Shown piece by piece: positions 7,698 to 15,287 of a stretch of DNA of 64,000 bases; within the stretch, counting starts at the first letter, position 1; each line of letters starts with the position of its first letter. This stretch comes from JAKLFA01 sp964450385 (GTDB taxonomy: Bacteria > Omnitrophota > Gorgyraeia > Zapsychrales > JANLHA01): assembly GCA_964450385.1 (NCBI GenBank), contig CAYVEC010000006.1, positions 1-64,000 on the forward strand, written 5' to 3'. Both the position numbers and the translations under genes were made by a program. The notes under the pieces were generated by a model. It saw only the letters and a list, made by a program, of their open reading frames with translations, was not told the DNA's origin and made no database searches.

Positions 7698-8149
7698 CCG
7701 AACGCGTGTTGATCATTATTAAACCCGATGGCATGTGCCGGAATTTGGCGGGACCGGTCCTGGCTCGGCTCATGGGCGCAGGGTTGAAACTCATTGCGGC
7801 CAAGGTGGTTTGGGTCACGCGTCCGCTTGCGGAGGCCCACTATGCGCACCTTCAGGGCCGCGATTTTTATGAGCCGATGATCGATTTTATGATGGGCGCA
7901 CGGCACGGGGCGTCTCCGGTCTTGGCCATGATCTTTTTAGGGGAGGACGCGGTGGCCCGGGCGAGGGCGTTAGCCGGCGCCACGAATCCGGAGCAGGCCG
8001 ATCCCATGAGCATCCGCGGGTCGCTCGGGAGGATCACCACCGACGGGATTTTCGAAAATGTAGTGCATGTGAGTTCAGACCGGGCCGAGGCGGGCCGTGA
8101 GATCGCTTTGTGGTTCCCGGAATATGACGAGACGAAGGAGACAGCATGA
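7694..8149 (+). CDS. ndk: Nucleoside diphosphate kinase
   Basis: NDK equilibrates nucleoside di- and triphosphates through a phospho-histidine. The 151-residue product begins MTERVLIIIKPDGMCRN. It carries MSIRGSLGRITTDGIFENVVHVSSD, where the His in NVVHVS is the catalytic position (the usual form is NxxHGSDS). It overlaps parB by 4 bp and yicC by 4 bp, so it looks co-transcribed with both. At 151 aa it is slightly longer than the common 135-145. Confidence 0.94.
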   Translation: MTERVLIIIKPDGMCRNLAGPVLARLMGAGLKLIAAKVVWVTRPLAEAHYAHLQGRDFYEPMIDFMMGARHGASPVLAMIFLGEDAVARARALAGATNPEQADPMSIRGSLGRITTDGIFENVVHVSSDRAEAGREIALWFPEYDETKETA

Positions 8150-8950
8150 TTAAGGGAATGACAGGGTTTGGATCTGCCCCGGTTGTTGATAAAGAGATGC
8201 GGGGCGTGGTTGAGATCAAGAGCGTGAACCATCGCTATCTTGANNNNNNNNNNTGGGCAGGTGGAGAATCTCATTCAAGGGATTGTCTCGAAGGCCGTAC
8301 AGCGGGGACGGGTCACGGTTTCATTTAAGATCGTGGACAAGCCGCATCCGAAGCTTGTTTTTAATAAAGACCTTGTGAAACAGTATCTCTCGTATGCCCG
8401 GACCCTTCATAAGGAGTTCCGCCTTGAGAATGACCTGAGAATGGGGGACCTCATTAAACTCCCAGGCGTCGTCGAGGCCCATGATGTGCTTGTGAGCGCG
8501 GAGAAGACCTGGCCGGCATTGGAAAAGGGGCTCCTGAAGGCGCTCGCCAGTATGGAACGGATGCGCGCCCGCGAGGGCAAGAGCCTGGCCGCGGACATTT
8601 CAGGGGTGCTTAAACGCATGACCTCCAGGATAAAGGAAATCCGCGCCAGGGAAAAGGCTGTGCTCGCTGAGAAAAAGAAGGCATTATCCGACGACGAATT
8701 TCTTGTTTTTCAAAAAGGGATCGACATTCATGAGGAGATCGCCCGGCTTGAGCATTATATTGCTGAGTGCGCGCGCCTCCTCGCGGCGAATGCGAGCGTG
8801 GGGAAAAAGATGGATTTTGTGGCTCAGGAGATGCAGCGCGAGGTCAACACCATGGGGTCAAAGTTCCAGGACCAGGTTGTTTCGAACTGCGTTATTGCCT
8901 TAAAAAGCAAAATTGAGAAACTCCGTGAACAGGCGCAGAATGTCGAGTAA
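8146..8950 (+). CDS. yicC: YicC-family endoribonuclease, interrupted by an assembly gap
   Basis: The N-terminal piece (MIKGMTGFGSAP...VEIKSVNHRYL) and the C-terminal piece (GQVENLIQGIVSKAVQRGRV through FQDQVVSNCVIALKSKIEKLREQAQNVE) are both typical YicC. YicC proteins are endoribonucleases implicated in RNA decay. Ten Ns at 8244-8253 separate the pieces, which lie in different frames, so the N count is a placeholder. By comparison with the family, roughly 8-12 residues (around the usual LPREL segment) are missing. It is therefore probably an intact gene in the organism. The ATGA overlap with ndk supports this start, and gmk follows as in many genomes. Confidence 0.88.
8244..8253. other. Assembly gap (10 N)
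   Basis: Ten undetermined bases lie inside yicC. The flanking coding frames do not agree, so the true gap length differs from 10 modulo 3. Confidence 0.99.
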
Positions 8951-9584
8951 ACAAAACATGACACGCGCCCGCGCGTCCTCCCGAAGGCCGCGGGGCCGGG
9001 TGATCATCCTGTCGGGGCCGTCAGGCTCGGGCAAAACCACCATACACGACAGGCTTTTACAGTTTCCTTCGTTAAAAGGCCGCGTGATACGTTCTGTTTC
9101 AGCAACGACCCGGCCGCCGCGCGGCGAAGAGCGGCACGGCAGGGAATATTTCTTTCTTTCCCAGAAAATGTTCGCATATAAAAAAAGGAGCGGGCATTTT
9201 TTGGAATCCAAAAAGGTCTTTGCCCATTATTATGGCACGCCGGCCAAGCCGGTTCGCGAGGCCCTCAAGGCGGGAAAGAGCGTTCTGCTCTGTATCGATG
9301 TGGCCGGGGCCCGGGATGTCATGAGGAAGATCCCGGGCGCGGTGTCGGTTTTTATCATGCCGCCGTCATTGCTAGAGCTTAAAAAGCGCCTTGCCAAGCG
9401 CGGGACCGAGACCGACGAGGCGGCTCGGCTGCGGCTTGCGCGGGCCCGTGAGGAAATGCGTTGCGCGCCCGCGTATGATGCGGTGATCGTGAATGATGAT
9501 TTGGATGAGGCAGCTCGGAAGGTCGCGGCGTTCCTCTTGGGCCGAATCCGAGAAAAAGATTTTGACAATAAAAAAGCAGTGTGA
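8940..9584 (+). CDS. gmk: Guanylate kinase
   Basis: Gmk phosphorylates GMP to GDP. After a basic N-terminus the P-loop reads VIILSGPSGSGKTTIHDRLL. SVSATTRPPRGEERHGREYFFLS follows (GMP-binding region), then FLESKKVFAHYYGTP and LLCIDVAGARDVMRK. ATG 8940 overlaps the end of yicC by 11 bp. ATG 8958 and an upstream TTG 8913 are alternatives, and the SD does not decide. The order gmk-rpoZ-coaBC is conserved widely. The promoter for rpoZ lies inside its last codons. Confidence 0.94.
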   Translation: MSSKQNMTRARASSRRPRGRVIILSGPSGSGKTTIHDRLLQFPSLKGRVIRSVSATTRPPRGEERHGREYFFLSQKMFAYKKRSGHFLESKKVFAHYYGTPAKPVREALKAGKSVLLCIDVAGARDVMRKIPGAVSVFIMPPSLLELKKRLAKRGTETDEAARLRLARAREEMRCAPAYDAVIVNDDLDEAARKVAAFLLGRIREKDFDNKKAV

Positions 9585-9590
9585 TATATA
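9562..9590 (+). promoter_or_regulatory. rpoZ promoter
   Basis: TTGACA (9562-9567), a 17-bp spacer and TATATA (9585-9590) straddle the gmk stop codon. The leader that follows contains a small hairpin, CCGGAA-N5-TTCCGG (9629-9645). Confidence 0.7.
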
Positions 9591-9670
9591 TATTCACTTC
9601 ATAAATAGTATAAAAAGGCGCTGTGGGTCCGGAAAGCTGTTCCGGCGTATCAGCATAAGGAGCGAGAGAG

Positions 9671-9964
9671 ATGGGACATCCCCCGATTGAAGAGTTGCTG
9701 CCGAAGAGCGGAATGAGCATTTATAAATTGTCGCGATTAGCGGCAAATCGTGCCACAGAATTGGCTTTAGGCAAGAAACCGTTGGTTGAGGCGTCCGGCA
9801 TCACGAAGACCGCGACCGTGGCCTTGGAAGAAGTCCGCGCTGGAATGGTCGTGTATGCCGGGGTTGCAGATCAATTTGATCGTCCGGCACCTGCTGCAAC
9901 AGTCTCTCAAGGCGCGGGCGAGGCGGCTGCTGTGGAGGTCACCGGGAGCGACGACAAGGAATGA
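9671..9964 (+). CDS. rpoZ: RNA polymerase omega subunit
   Basis: Omega stabilises the beta-prime subunit during RNA polymerase assembly. The 97-residue product has the motif LSRLAANRATELALGKKPLVE (compare the family ANRARQL...K). KTATVALEEVRAGMV then covers the conserved KP...AL.EI..GKI stretch. AAGGAG at 9657-9662 supports ATG 9671. The C-terminus is an Ala/Glu-rich tail. Its stop overlaps the coaC start (ATGA). Confidence 0.9.
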   Translation: MGHPPIEELLPKSGMSIYKLSRLAANRATELALGKKPLVEASGITKTATVALEEVRAGMVVYAGVADQFDRPAPAATVSQGAGEAAAVEVTGSDDKE

Positions 9965-10506
9965 CCGTGTCCCAACGACATATTGTTGTGTGTGTGACTG
10001 GAAGTATCGCGGCGTACCGGTCCGCAGAGATCGTGCGCCGATTGAAAAAAGAGAACTATCTCCTTACGGTCGTCCTGACCGAAGAGGCGGAACGGTTTAT
10101 TACGCCGCTCACGATGGAGACCCTGTCGGGGGGAAAGGTTTGGCGGTCTTTGTTTGACCGCGAGGCCTGGCAGGGGCCGATCGGGCATATTCAGCTGGCC
10201 CAGGCCGACCTGGTCCTCGTGGCCCCGGCCTCGGCGAACATCATCGGCAAGGTCGCCTCGGGGATCGCGGACGATCTAACGAGCTGTTTGATTATGGCCA
10301 CAACCGCGCCGGTTGTTTTTGTGCCGGCCATGAATGAGAAGATGTATCAAAATTCGATCGTTCAGGAAAATGTGGCGAAGCTGAAACGGCACGGCGCGTT
10401 TTTTATCGGGCCGATGACCGGGGAACTCGCCTGCGGCAAAAGCGGCGCGGGGCATATCGCCGAGACAGAGGACGTGGTCGCGGCGGTCAAAAAGATCGTA
10501 CCGTAA
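9961..10506 (+). CDS. coaC: Phosphopantothenoylcysteine decarboxylase, stand-alone
   Basis: This flavoprotein decarboxylates phosphopantothenoylcysteine to phosphopantetheine in CoA synthesis. Seen are VCVTGSIAAYRSAEIVRRLKK (FMN site), the catalytic His in GHIQLAQADLVLVAPASANIIGK, the PAMNEKMY motif, and the substrate flap GELACGKSGAGHIAE. The product stops at 181 aa, so the CoaB synthetase half of the usual 400-aa CoaBC is absent here and tRNA genes follow immediately. The synthetase must be elsewhere or replaced. Confidence 0.92.
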   Translation: MTVSQRHIVVCVTGSIAAYRSAEIVRRLKKENYLLTVVLTEEAERFITPLTMETLSGGKVWRSLFDREAWQGPIGHIQLAQADLVLVAPASANIIGKVASGIADDLTSCLIMATTAPVVFVPAMNEKMYQNSIVQENVAKLKRHGAFFIGPMTGELACGKSGAGHIAETEDVVAAVKKIVP

Positions 10507-10513
10507 AAGGTTT

Positions 10514-10584
10514 GGCGACGTGGCCGAGTGGTTAGGCAGAGGTCTGCAAAACCTCGTACAGCGGTTCGACCCCGCTCGTCGCCT
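10514..10584 (+). tRNA. tRNA-Cys (GCA)
   Basis: The acceptor arms GGCGACG/CGTCGCC pair fully. The anticodon stem GAGGT/ACCTC encloses loop CTGCAAA with anticodon GCA. The T arm GCGG-TTCGACC-CCGC is present. No CCA is encoded. Confidence 0.93.
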
Positions 10585-10629
10585 TAGATGTTTTTGGGAT
10601 TTGGGGTGGGACGACACGGAAGGCTTTGA

Positions 10630-10712
10630 GGGCAAGTGGTGGAATGGCATACACGCAGGACTTAAAATCCTGTGGCCGCAAGGCTGTGTGGGTTCGACTC
10701 CCACCTTGCCCA
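10630..10712 (+). tRNA. tRNA-Leu (TAA)
   Basis: The acceptor arms GGGCAAG/CTTGCCC pair, the anticodon stem CAGGA/TCCTG holds loop CTTAAAA (anticodon TAA), and a long variable arm (GGCCGCAAGGCT) marks a class II tRNA. The T arm is GTGGG-TTCGACT-CCCAC. No CCA is encoded. Confidence 0.93.
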
Positions 10713-10737
10713 CAACTATTGTGGCAGGGATCGCAGT

Positions 10738-10814
10738 GGGTGGTTAGCTCAGTTGGTTAGAGCGTCACGTTGACATCGTGAAGGTCACAAGTTCGAGTCT
10801 TGTACCGCCCACCA
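10738..10814 (+). tRNA. tRNA-Val (GAC)
   Basis: The acceptor GGGTGGT/ACCGCCC pairs (one G-T), the D arm TTAGCTCAGTTGGTTAGAGC is canonical, and the anticodon stem TCACG/CGTGA holds loop TTGACAT (anticodon GAC). The 3' end is ACCA, so CCA is encoded, unlike the two tRNAs just upstream. Confidence 0.94.
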
Positions 10815-10858
10815 TAATTTTAGGCCCGCAAACATAGGGCCGAGGAAGGACCGCTGGC

Positions 10859-12598
10859 GTGGGAGGGGAAGGAAACAACCATCTTGAGACCGTTCGACAC
10901 AGCTGCGCCCATATTATGGCGCAGGCCGTGAAATCGATGTGGCCTGATGTGAAGGTCGCGATCGGTCCGGCGATCGATAATGGGTTTTATTATGATTTTG
11001 ACAAGGCCGAACCCTTTACCCCAGACGATCTTAAGCGGATCGAGAAGGAGATGTGGCGGATCATCAATAAAAATCCGCGGTTTGTTCAGCGGATGATGCC
11101 GCGCGGTGAGGCGCGGGCGTTCTTTGAGAAACACGGGGAAACGTATAAAGTCGAACTGATCGACGGGATCGAGGATCAGGAGGTGTCGATCTATACGACC
11201 GGCGACGGTGCTTTTGTGGACCTCTGCCGGGGGCCGCATATTGCCGAGGCCCGCGAGATCAAGGCTTTTAAACTGGTGTCGGTCGCAGGCGCGTATTGGC
11301 GCGGGGACGAAACGCGGCCGATGCTCCAGCGGATCTACGCGGTCTGTTTTGAGACGCCCGGCGAGCTTGACGGCTATCTCGCGATGATGGCCGAGGCGGA
11401 AAAGCGCGACCATCGCAAGCTTGGTCCCCAGCTCGACCTGTTTCAGATCTATCACGACCAGGCCGGTGCGGGGCTTGTGTTTTATCATCCGCAGGGCGCG
11501 CTGCTTAGAAAAATCATCGAGGACTATCTGCGCAACAAACATTTGGCGAGCGGATACGATCTCGTTCAGACGCCGAACCTGTTAAAGGGAAAACTCTGGG
11601 AACAGAGCGGTCACGCCGGATACTATCGGGAGAACATGTATTATCTTTCGGTGGATGAGGAAGAATATGCGGTGAAGCCGATGAACTGTCCAGGGCATAT
11701 GCTCATTTATAAATCGCGGCTTCATTCGTATCGAGAGCTGCCCATCCGGTATTTCGAACTCGGCACCGTGTACCGTCAGGAAAAGGCCGGCGTTCTTCAT
11801 GGCCTGCTTCGCGTCCGCGGGTTCACCCAGGACGATGCCCATATTTTTTGCACCCCGGCGCAGCTGCGCGGGGAGGTCGAGGGCGTGATCGATTTTGTTT
11901 CTGACACGATGAATGATTTTGGATTTCACGATCTCGACATTGAGATCAGCACCCGTCCGGAAAAATTCATCGGGCGCGTCGAGGATTGGGAGACCGCGAC
12001 GGAAGCCCTGAAGGCGTCGCTTATCGCCAAGGGGATTGCCTTTAAGATCAATGAAGGCGACGGCGCGTTCTACGGTCCGAAGATCGATATTAAGTTGAAA
12101 GACGCGATCGGCCGCGCGTGGCAGTGCGCGACGATCCAATGCGATTTTTCACTGCCCGAACGGTTTGATCTTTCCTATATTGATGAGGACGGAACGGCGC
12201 ATCGGCCGATTATGATCCACCGGGCGGTCTTGGGCAGTGTGGAGCGTTTTATCGGAACACTTATCGAGCATTACGCGGGAAATTTCCCGCTCTGGCTCTC
12301 GCCGACGCAGGCCTTGGTGATCCCGATCAAGACCGAGCACGAGGCGTACGCAGGCCAGGTCCTGAAGACATTGCAGGCTCGGGGGCTTCGGGTTATAATG
12401 GACAGCCGTAACGAGAGCCTGAACCGGCGGGTTCGCGAGGCCGCCATGAAAAAGACGCCGTATGTTTTGATCATCGGGGACCAGGAGGCACACGACGCGC
12501 AGGTTTCGGTCAGGAAGCGCGGCAATGAGGATCTAGGGAAGATGTCCTGTGATGCGTTTGCTCAGATGTTGGATGACGATATCCGGCATCGGCGATAG
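10859..12598 (+). CDS. thrS: Threonyl-tRNA synthetase lacking the TGS domain
   Basis: ThrRS charges tRNA-Thr. The 579-residue protein starts almost directly in the editing domain (HLETVRHSCAHIMAQAVKSM), whereas most bacterial ThrRS (about 640 aa) have a preceding TGS domain. The rest is complete: the second editing motif, motif 2 region (YRQEKAGVLHGLLRVRGFTQDDAHIF), the zinc-site Cys in MNCPGHM, motif 3 HRAVLGSVERF, and an anticodon-binding domain from PTQALVIPI. GTG 10859 follows GAGGAAGGA. infC comes next, a conserved thrS-infC-rpmI-rplT order. Confidence 0.95.
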   Translation: MGGEGNNHLETVRHSCAHIMAQAVKSMWPDVKVAIGPAIDNGFYYDFDKAEPFTPDDLKRIEKEMWRIINKNPRFVQRMMPRGEARAFFEKHGETYKVELIDGIEDQEVSIYTTGDGAFVDLCRGPHIAEAREIKAFKLVSVAGAYWRGDETRPMLQRIYAVCFETPGELDGYLAMMAEAEKRDHRKLGPQLDLFQIYHDQAGAGLVFYHPQGALLRKIIEDYLRNKHLASGYDLVQTPNLLKGKLWEQSGHAGYYRENMYYLSVDEEEYAVKPMNCPGHMLIYKSRLHSYRELPIRYFELGTVYRQEKAGVLHGLLRVRGFTQDDAHIFCTPAQLRGEVEGVIDFVSDTMNDFGFHDLDIEISTRPEKFIGRVEDWETATEALKASLIAKGIAFKINEGDGAFYGPKIDIKLKDAIGRAWQCATIQCDFSLPERFDLSYIDEDGTAHRPIMIHRAVLGSVERFIGTLIEHYAGNFPLWLSPTQALVIPIKTEHEAYAGQVLKTLQARGLRVIMDSRNESLNRRVREAAMKKTPYVLIIGDQEAHDAQVSVRKRGNEDLGKMSCDAFAQMLDDDIRHRR

Positions 12599-12628
12599 AG
12601 AAGAACAATTGTAACAGGAGGTGCTGTC

Positions 12629-13183
12629 ATTCAAAAATTTGTGAGGGTCAACGATCGTATCCGGTCACCCGAAGTTCGCGTGATCGGTCCTGAGGCGGAG
12701 CAGCTGGGCGTTGTGGTCTTGCGGCGGGCCCTGGAGTTGGCGGAGGAACACGGACTTGACCTCGTTGAGGTCGCGCCCACGGCCAAACCGCCGGTCTGTC
12801 GGATCATGGACTACAGCAAGTATAAATATGACCAGGAAAAAAAAGAGCGGCGGGTCAAGAAGAATCAAACGGTAACGCATTTGAAACAGATCCGGATCAA
12901 GCCGCACATTGACGATAATGACTATCAGGTGAAGCTGAGGCAGACGATCTCGTTCTTAGAGAAGCACGACAAGGTCAAGATCAATCTTTTTTTTAGAGGC
13001 CGCGAGCTCGCGTTCCGGGATCAGGGCGCCGCGGTGATTAAACGGTTCATTGAGGATACGAATGAGTATGGACAGGCCGAACGGTCCCCGATCATGGAGG
13101 GGAAGGTTATGTCGGTTGTCATTGCGCCAAGATCCGAAAAACTGAAAACTAAAGATGGTGAGAAATCAGATCCCGCGGAGTAG
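12629..13183 (+). CDS. infC: Translation initiation factor IF-3 with ATT start
   Basis: IF3 binds the 30S subunit and monitors the start codon. The protein includes VRVNDRIRSPEVRVIG, LDLVEVAPTAKPPVCRIMDYSKYKY and the C-domain stretch KINLFFRGRELAFRDQG. I place the start at ATT 12629: a perfect AGGAGGTG lies at 12616-12623 with 5-nt spacing, and it extends in frame to the known family N-terminus (IQKFVRVNDRI). AUU starts are a hallmark of infC and permit autoregulation by IF3. The usual default, GTG 12641, would be 17 nt from the SD. Confidence 0.93.
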   Translation: MQKFVRVNDRIRSPEVRVIGPEAEQLGVVVLRRALELAEEHGLDLVEVAPTAKPPVCRIMDYSKYKYDQEKKERRVKKNQTVTHLKQIRIKPHIDDNDYQVKLRQTISFLEKHDKVKINLFFRGRELAFRDQGAAVIKRFIEDTNEYGQAERSPIMEGKVMSVVIAPRSEKLKTKDGEKSDPAE

Positions 13184-13213
13184 GGCGGGAGGGTGTTACA
13201 AAGGGAGTGAATA

Positions 13214-13417
13214 ATGCCTAAGTTAAAGACCAATCGATCGGCCGCGAAGCGGTTTAAGATCACAAAGACCGGCAAGATTAAGAAGCGCAGCGCCAATCGA
13301 GGCCATATTCTTGGGAAGATGGCTCGTAAGCGTAAGCGTCAATTACGCAAGAGCGACTATCTTGACAAGGTGGAAGAAAAGAAGATAAGGAGGTTGTTGC
13401 CTTATGGTACGAATTAA
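13214..13417 (+). CDS. rpmI: 50S ribosomal protein bL35
   Basis: This 67-residue basic protein begins MPKLKTNRSAAKRFKITKTG. KIKKRSANRGHILGKMARKRKRQLRK then matches the L35 pattern (K..S.K..HIL..K..KRKR.LR). GGGAGTGAATA precedes the ATG. It overlaps rplT by 14 bp, so the two are translated together, as in other bacteria. Confidence 0.96.
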   Translation: MPKLKTNRSAAKRFKITKTGKIKKRSANRGHILGKMARKRKRQLRKSDYLDKVEEKKIRRLLPYGTN

Positions 13418-13790
13418 AGCATCCGTGGCACGCAGGCAGGGGCGGAAGCGCGTTTTCAAGGCGACCAAAGGTCAATTTGGACACAGGAAATCCCGTTTTC
13501 GTCAGGCGATCCGATCGCTGATCAAGGGCATGTCGTATGCCTATCGCGACCGCAAGGTGAAGACTCGGGAGTTCCGAACGCTCTGGATCGTTCGGATCAA
13601 CGCCGCATGCCGTGCGGCGGGGATTTCGTATAGCCGTTTCATGAACGGGCTGACGCGGGTCAACATTGAGATCAATCGAAAGGCCCTGGCCGAGATGGCC
13701 GTTAACGATCCCGTGGCGTTTGCCAAGATCGTTGAGATTGTCAAAGGCGCAGCACCAGAAGCGTCTTCGACGTCAGCAGTGAATGCTTAA
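13404..13790 (+). CDS. rplT: 50S ribosomal protein bL20
   Basis: L20 is essential for early 50S assembly and in many bacteria represses its own operon. The 128-residue product has the signature MVRIKASVARRQGRKRVFKATKG and later YAYRDRKVKTREFRTLWIVRINAACRAAGISYSRFMNGL. A short Ala/Ser tail extends beyond the typical length of about 118. An intrinsic terminator follows downstream. Confidence 0.96.
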   Translation: MVRIKASVARRQGRKRVFKATKGQFGHRKSRFRQAIRSLIKGMSYAYRDRKVKTREFRTLWIVRINAACRAAGISYSRFMNGLTRVNIEINRKALAEMAVNDPVAFAKIVEIVKGAAPEASSTSAVNA

Positions 13791-13814
13791 AAAAGGCGTG
13801 GACAAAGACATCGG

Positions 13815-13849
13815 CGGGCTCTATCTTAGGAAGAGATAGAGCCCGTTTT
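13815..13849 (+). terminator. Terminator after rplT
   Basis: CGGGCTCTATCT (13815-13826) and AGATAGAGCCCG (13834-13845) form a perfect 12-bp stem with a 7-nt loop, followed by TTTT. Confidence 0.85.
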
Positions 13850-13923
13850 GTCGGACGGAGCAGGAGAAGCGCGAGGAAGGGCCCTGCCTCAGGTTCGGGT
13901 CTGCGCAACGCGGAGGGAAAGAG

Positions 13924-15276
13924 ATGAGGATTGTGATCGTAGGCGCCGGGGTGATCGGCTTTAATTTGGCTAAGGATCTGTCTTCGGAGCACGAGATCTT
14001 TTTGATTGAAGAGGACGCCGCGACGGCGGAGAAGGCCGCGGAGAAGCTTGATGTCAAGGTCCTGGTCGGGAATGGCGCCGACCCGTCGGTCTTAACCCAA
14101 TCGCCGGTCCATTATGCGGATCTGGTCATTGCGGTGACGGCATCGGATGAGGTGAATGTCGTTGTCTGTGCGCTCGCCGCTGCGTATGGCGCCAAATATC
14201 GGGTCGCGCGCGTTCGCAACGCCTCCTTGGCGCGGGCCTTGGAGCGTTTTCGCGGAGGACAATTTTATATCGATGATGTGATCAATCCCGAGGAACTGGC
14301 CGCGAGCGCGATCGTCGCGAGTATCAGCACCCCCGGGGCGCGAGAGGTCGCGGATTTTGCCGAGGGGCGGATCCTGTTCCGCGTTTTTGATGTCGAAGAG
14401 GCCTCTCCGCTCGCGGGGATGCGGCTGTCGGCCTTAAATCAGGAGGATTTTCCCTGGCCGTTCTTGGTAATCGCGGTGATGCGCCAGGGCAAAGTCTTTT
14501 TCCCTAAGGGCGACGCCGAGTTGCATCAGGGCGACCGTATTTATGTCCTGTTGCCGAAGAACTCTGTCGGCGAGTTTATCGCCTTTATTTATCCGAATAT
14601 TCGAAAGTATAAGAAGATCGTTGTCTACGGGGCGACGAAGATTGGCACCAGCGTTGTCGCGACCCTTCGGAATTCTATTGAGGACGTTGTTCTCATTGAG
14701 GAGAACCCTGCCCTGGCTGAGGAGGCCGCAGGCCAATATCAGAAGGTCCGCGTGATCAATGGGTCGGCCTCGGAGGTGGACATATTAAAGGAAAGCGGGA
14801 TCGAGGCGGCCGATGCCTATATTGCCGTTTCGTCTGAAGACCATGTCAATATCGTGAGCGCGGTCCTGGCGAAAAAGATGGGGGCGGAAACAACGATCAT
14901 CTCAACAGCGGCCCCTGATTATATGGCGGTGATGGACACGCTTGATATTGATACCGTGATCAACGCGAGATTTTTGGCCGTGGACCAGATCTTGAAATAT
15001 GTCCGGGGCCGCGGGATCAGCGCAATTAGTTCCTTTGCTGAGTGTGAGGCCGAGGCCCTTGAGCTTGTGCCTGAAGAGGGGTCGCCGATCACGAGGGCGC
15101 CGTTGAAAGACCTGTCGTTCCCATCAAACTCGCTCGTCGGCGCGGTCTGCCGTGGGGATGAGGTTTTGTTGGCGAATGGGAATCTTCAGATCCGGCCCGG
15201 GGAGCGTGTGATTGTTTTCTGTCAGCAGGCGGAGGGGCGGCGCCTGCAAAAACTTTTTATGAAGAAATCATATTGA
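13924..15276 (+). CDS. trkA: Trk potassium uptake regulator TrkA
   Basis: TrkA is the cytoplasmic NAD-binding RCK regulator of the TrkH potassium channel. The 450-residue protein contains two tandem halves. The first Rossmann domain starts MRIVIVGAGVIGFNLAKDL, with GNGADPSVLTQ. The second starts near residue 235 (KIVVYGATKIGTSVVATL), with NGSASEVDILKESGI. Each is followed by a TrkA_C domain (for example RAPLKDLSFPSNSLVGAVCR). It lies 11 bp upstream of trkH, its membrane partner. Confidence 0.95.
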   Translation: MRIVIVGAGVIGFNLAKDLSSEHEIFLIEEDAATAEKAAEKLDVKVLVGNGADPSVLTQSPVHYADLVIAVTASDEVNVVVCALAAAYGAKYRVARVRNASLARALERFRGGQFYIDDVINPEELAASAIVASISTPGAREVADFAEGRILFRVFDVEEASPLAGMRLSALNQEDFPWPFLVIAVMRQGKVFFPKGDAELHQGDRIYVLLPKNSVGEFIAFIYPNIRKYKKIVVYGATKIGTSVVATLRNSIEDVVLIEENPALAEEAAGQYQKVRVINGSASEVDILKESGIEAADAYIAVSSEDHVNIVSAVLAKKMGAETTIISTAAPDYMAVMDTLDIDTVINARFLAVDQILKYVRGRGISAISSFAECEAEALELVPEEGSPITRAPLKDLSFPSNSLVGAVCRGDEVLLANGNLQIRPGERVIVFCQQAEGRRLQKLFMKKSY

Positions 15277-15287
15277 GCTGATGCGCC

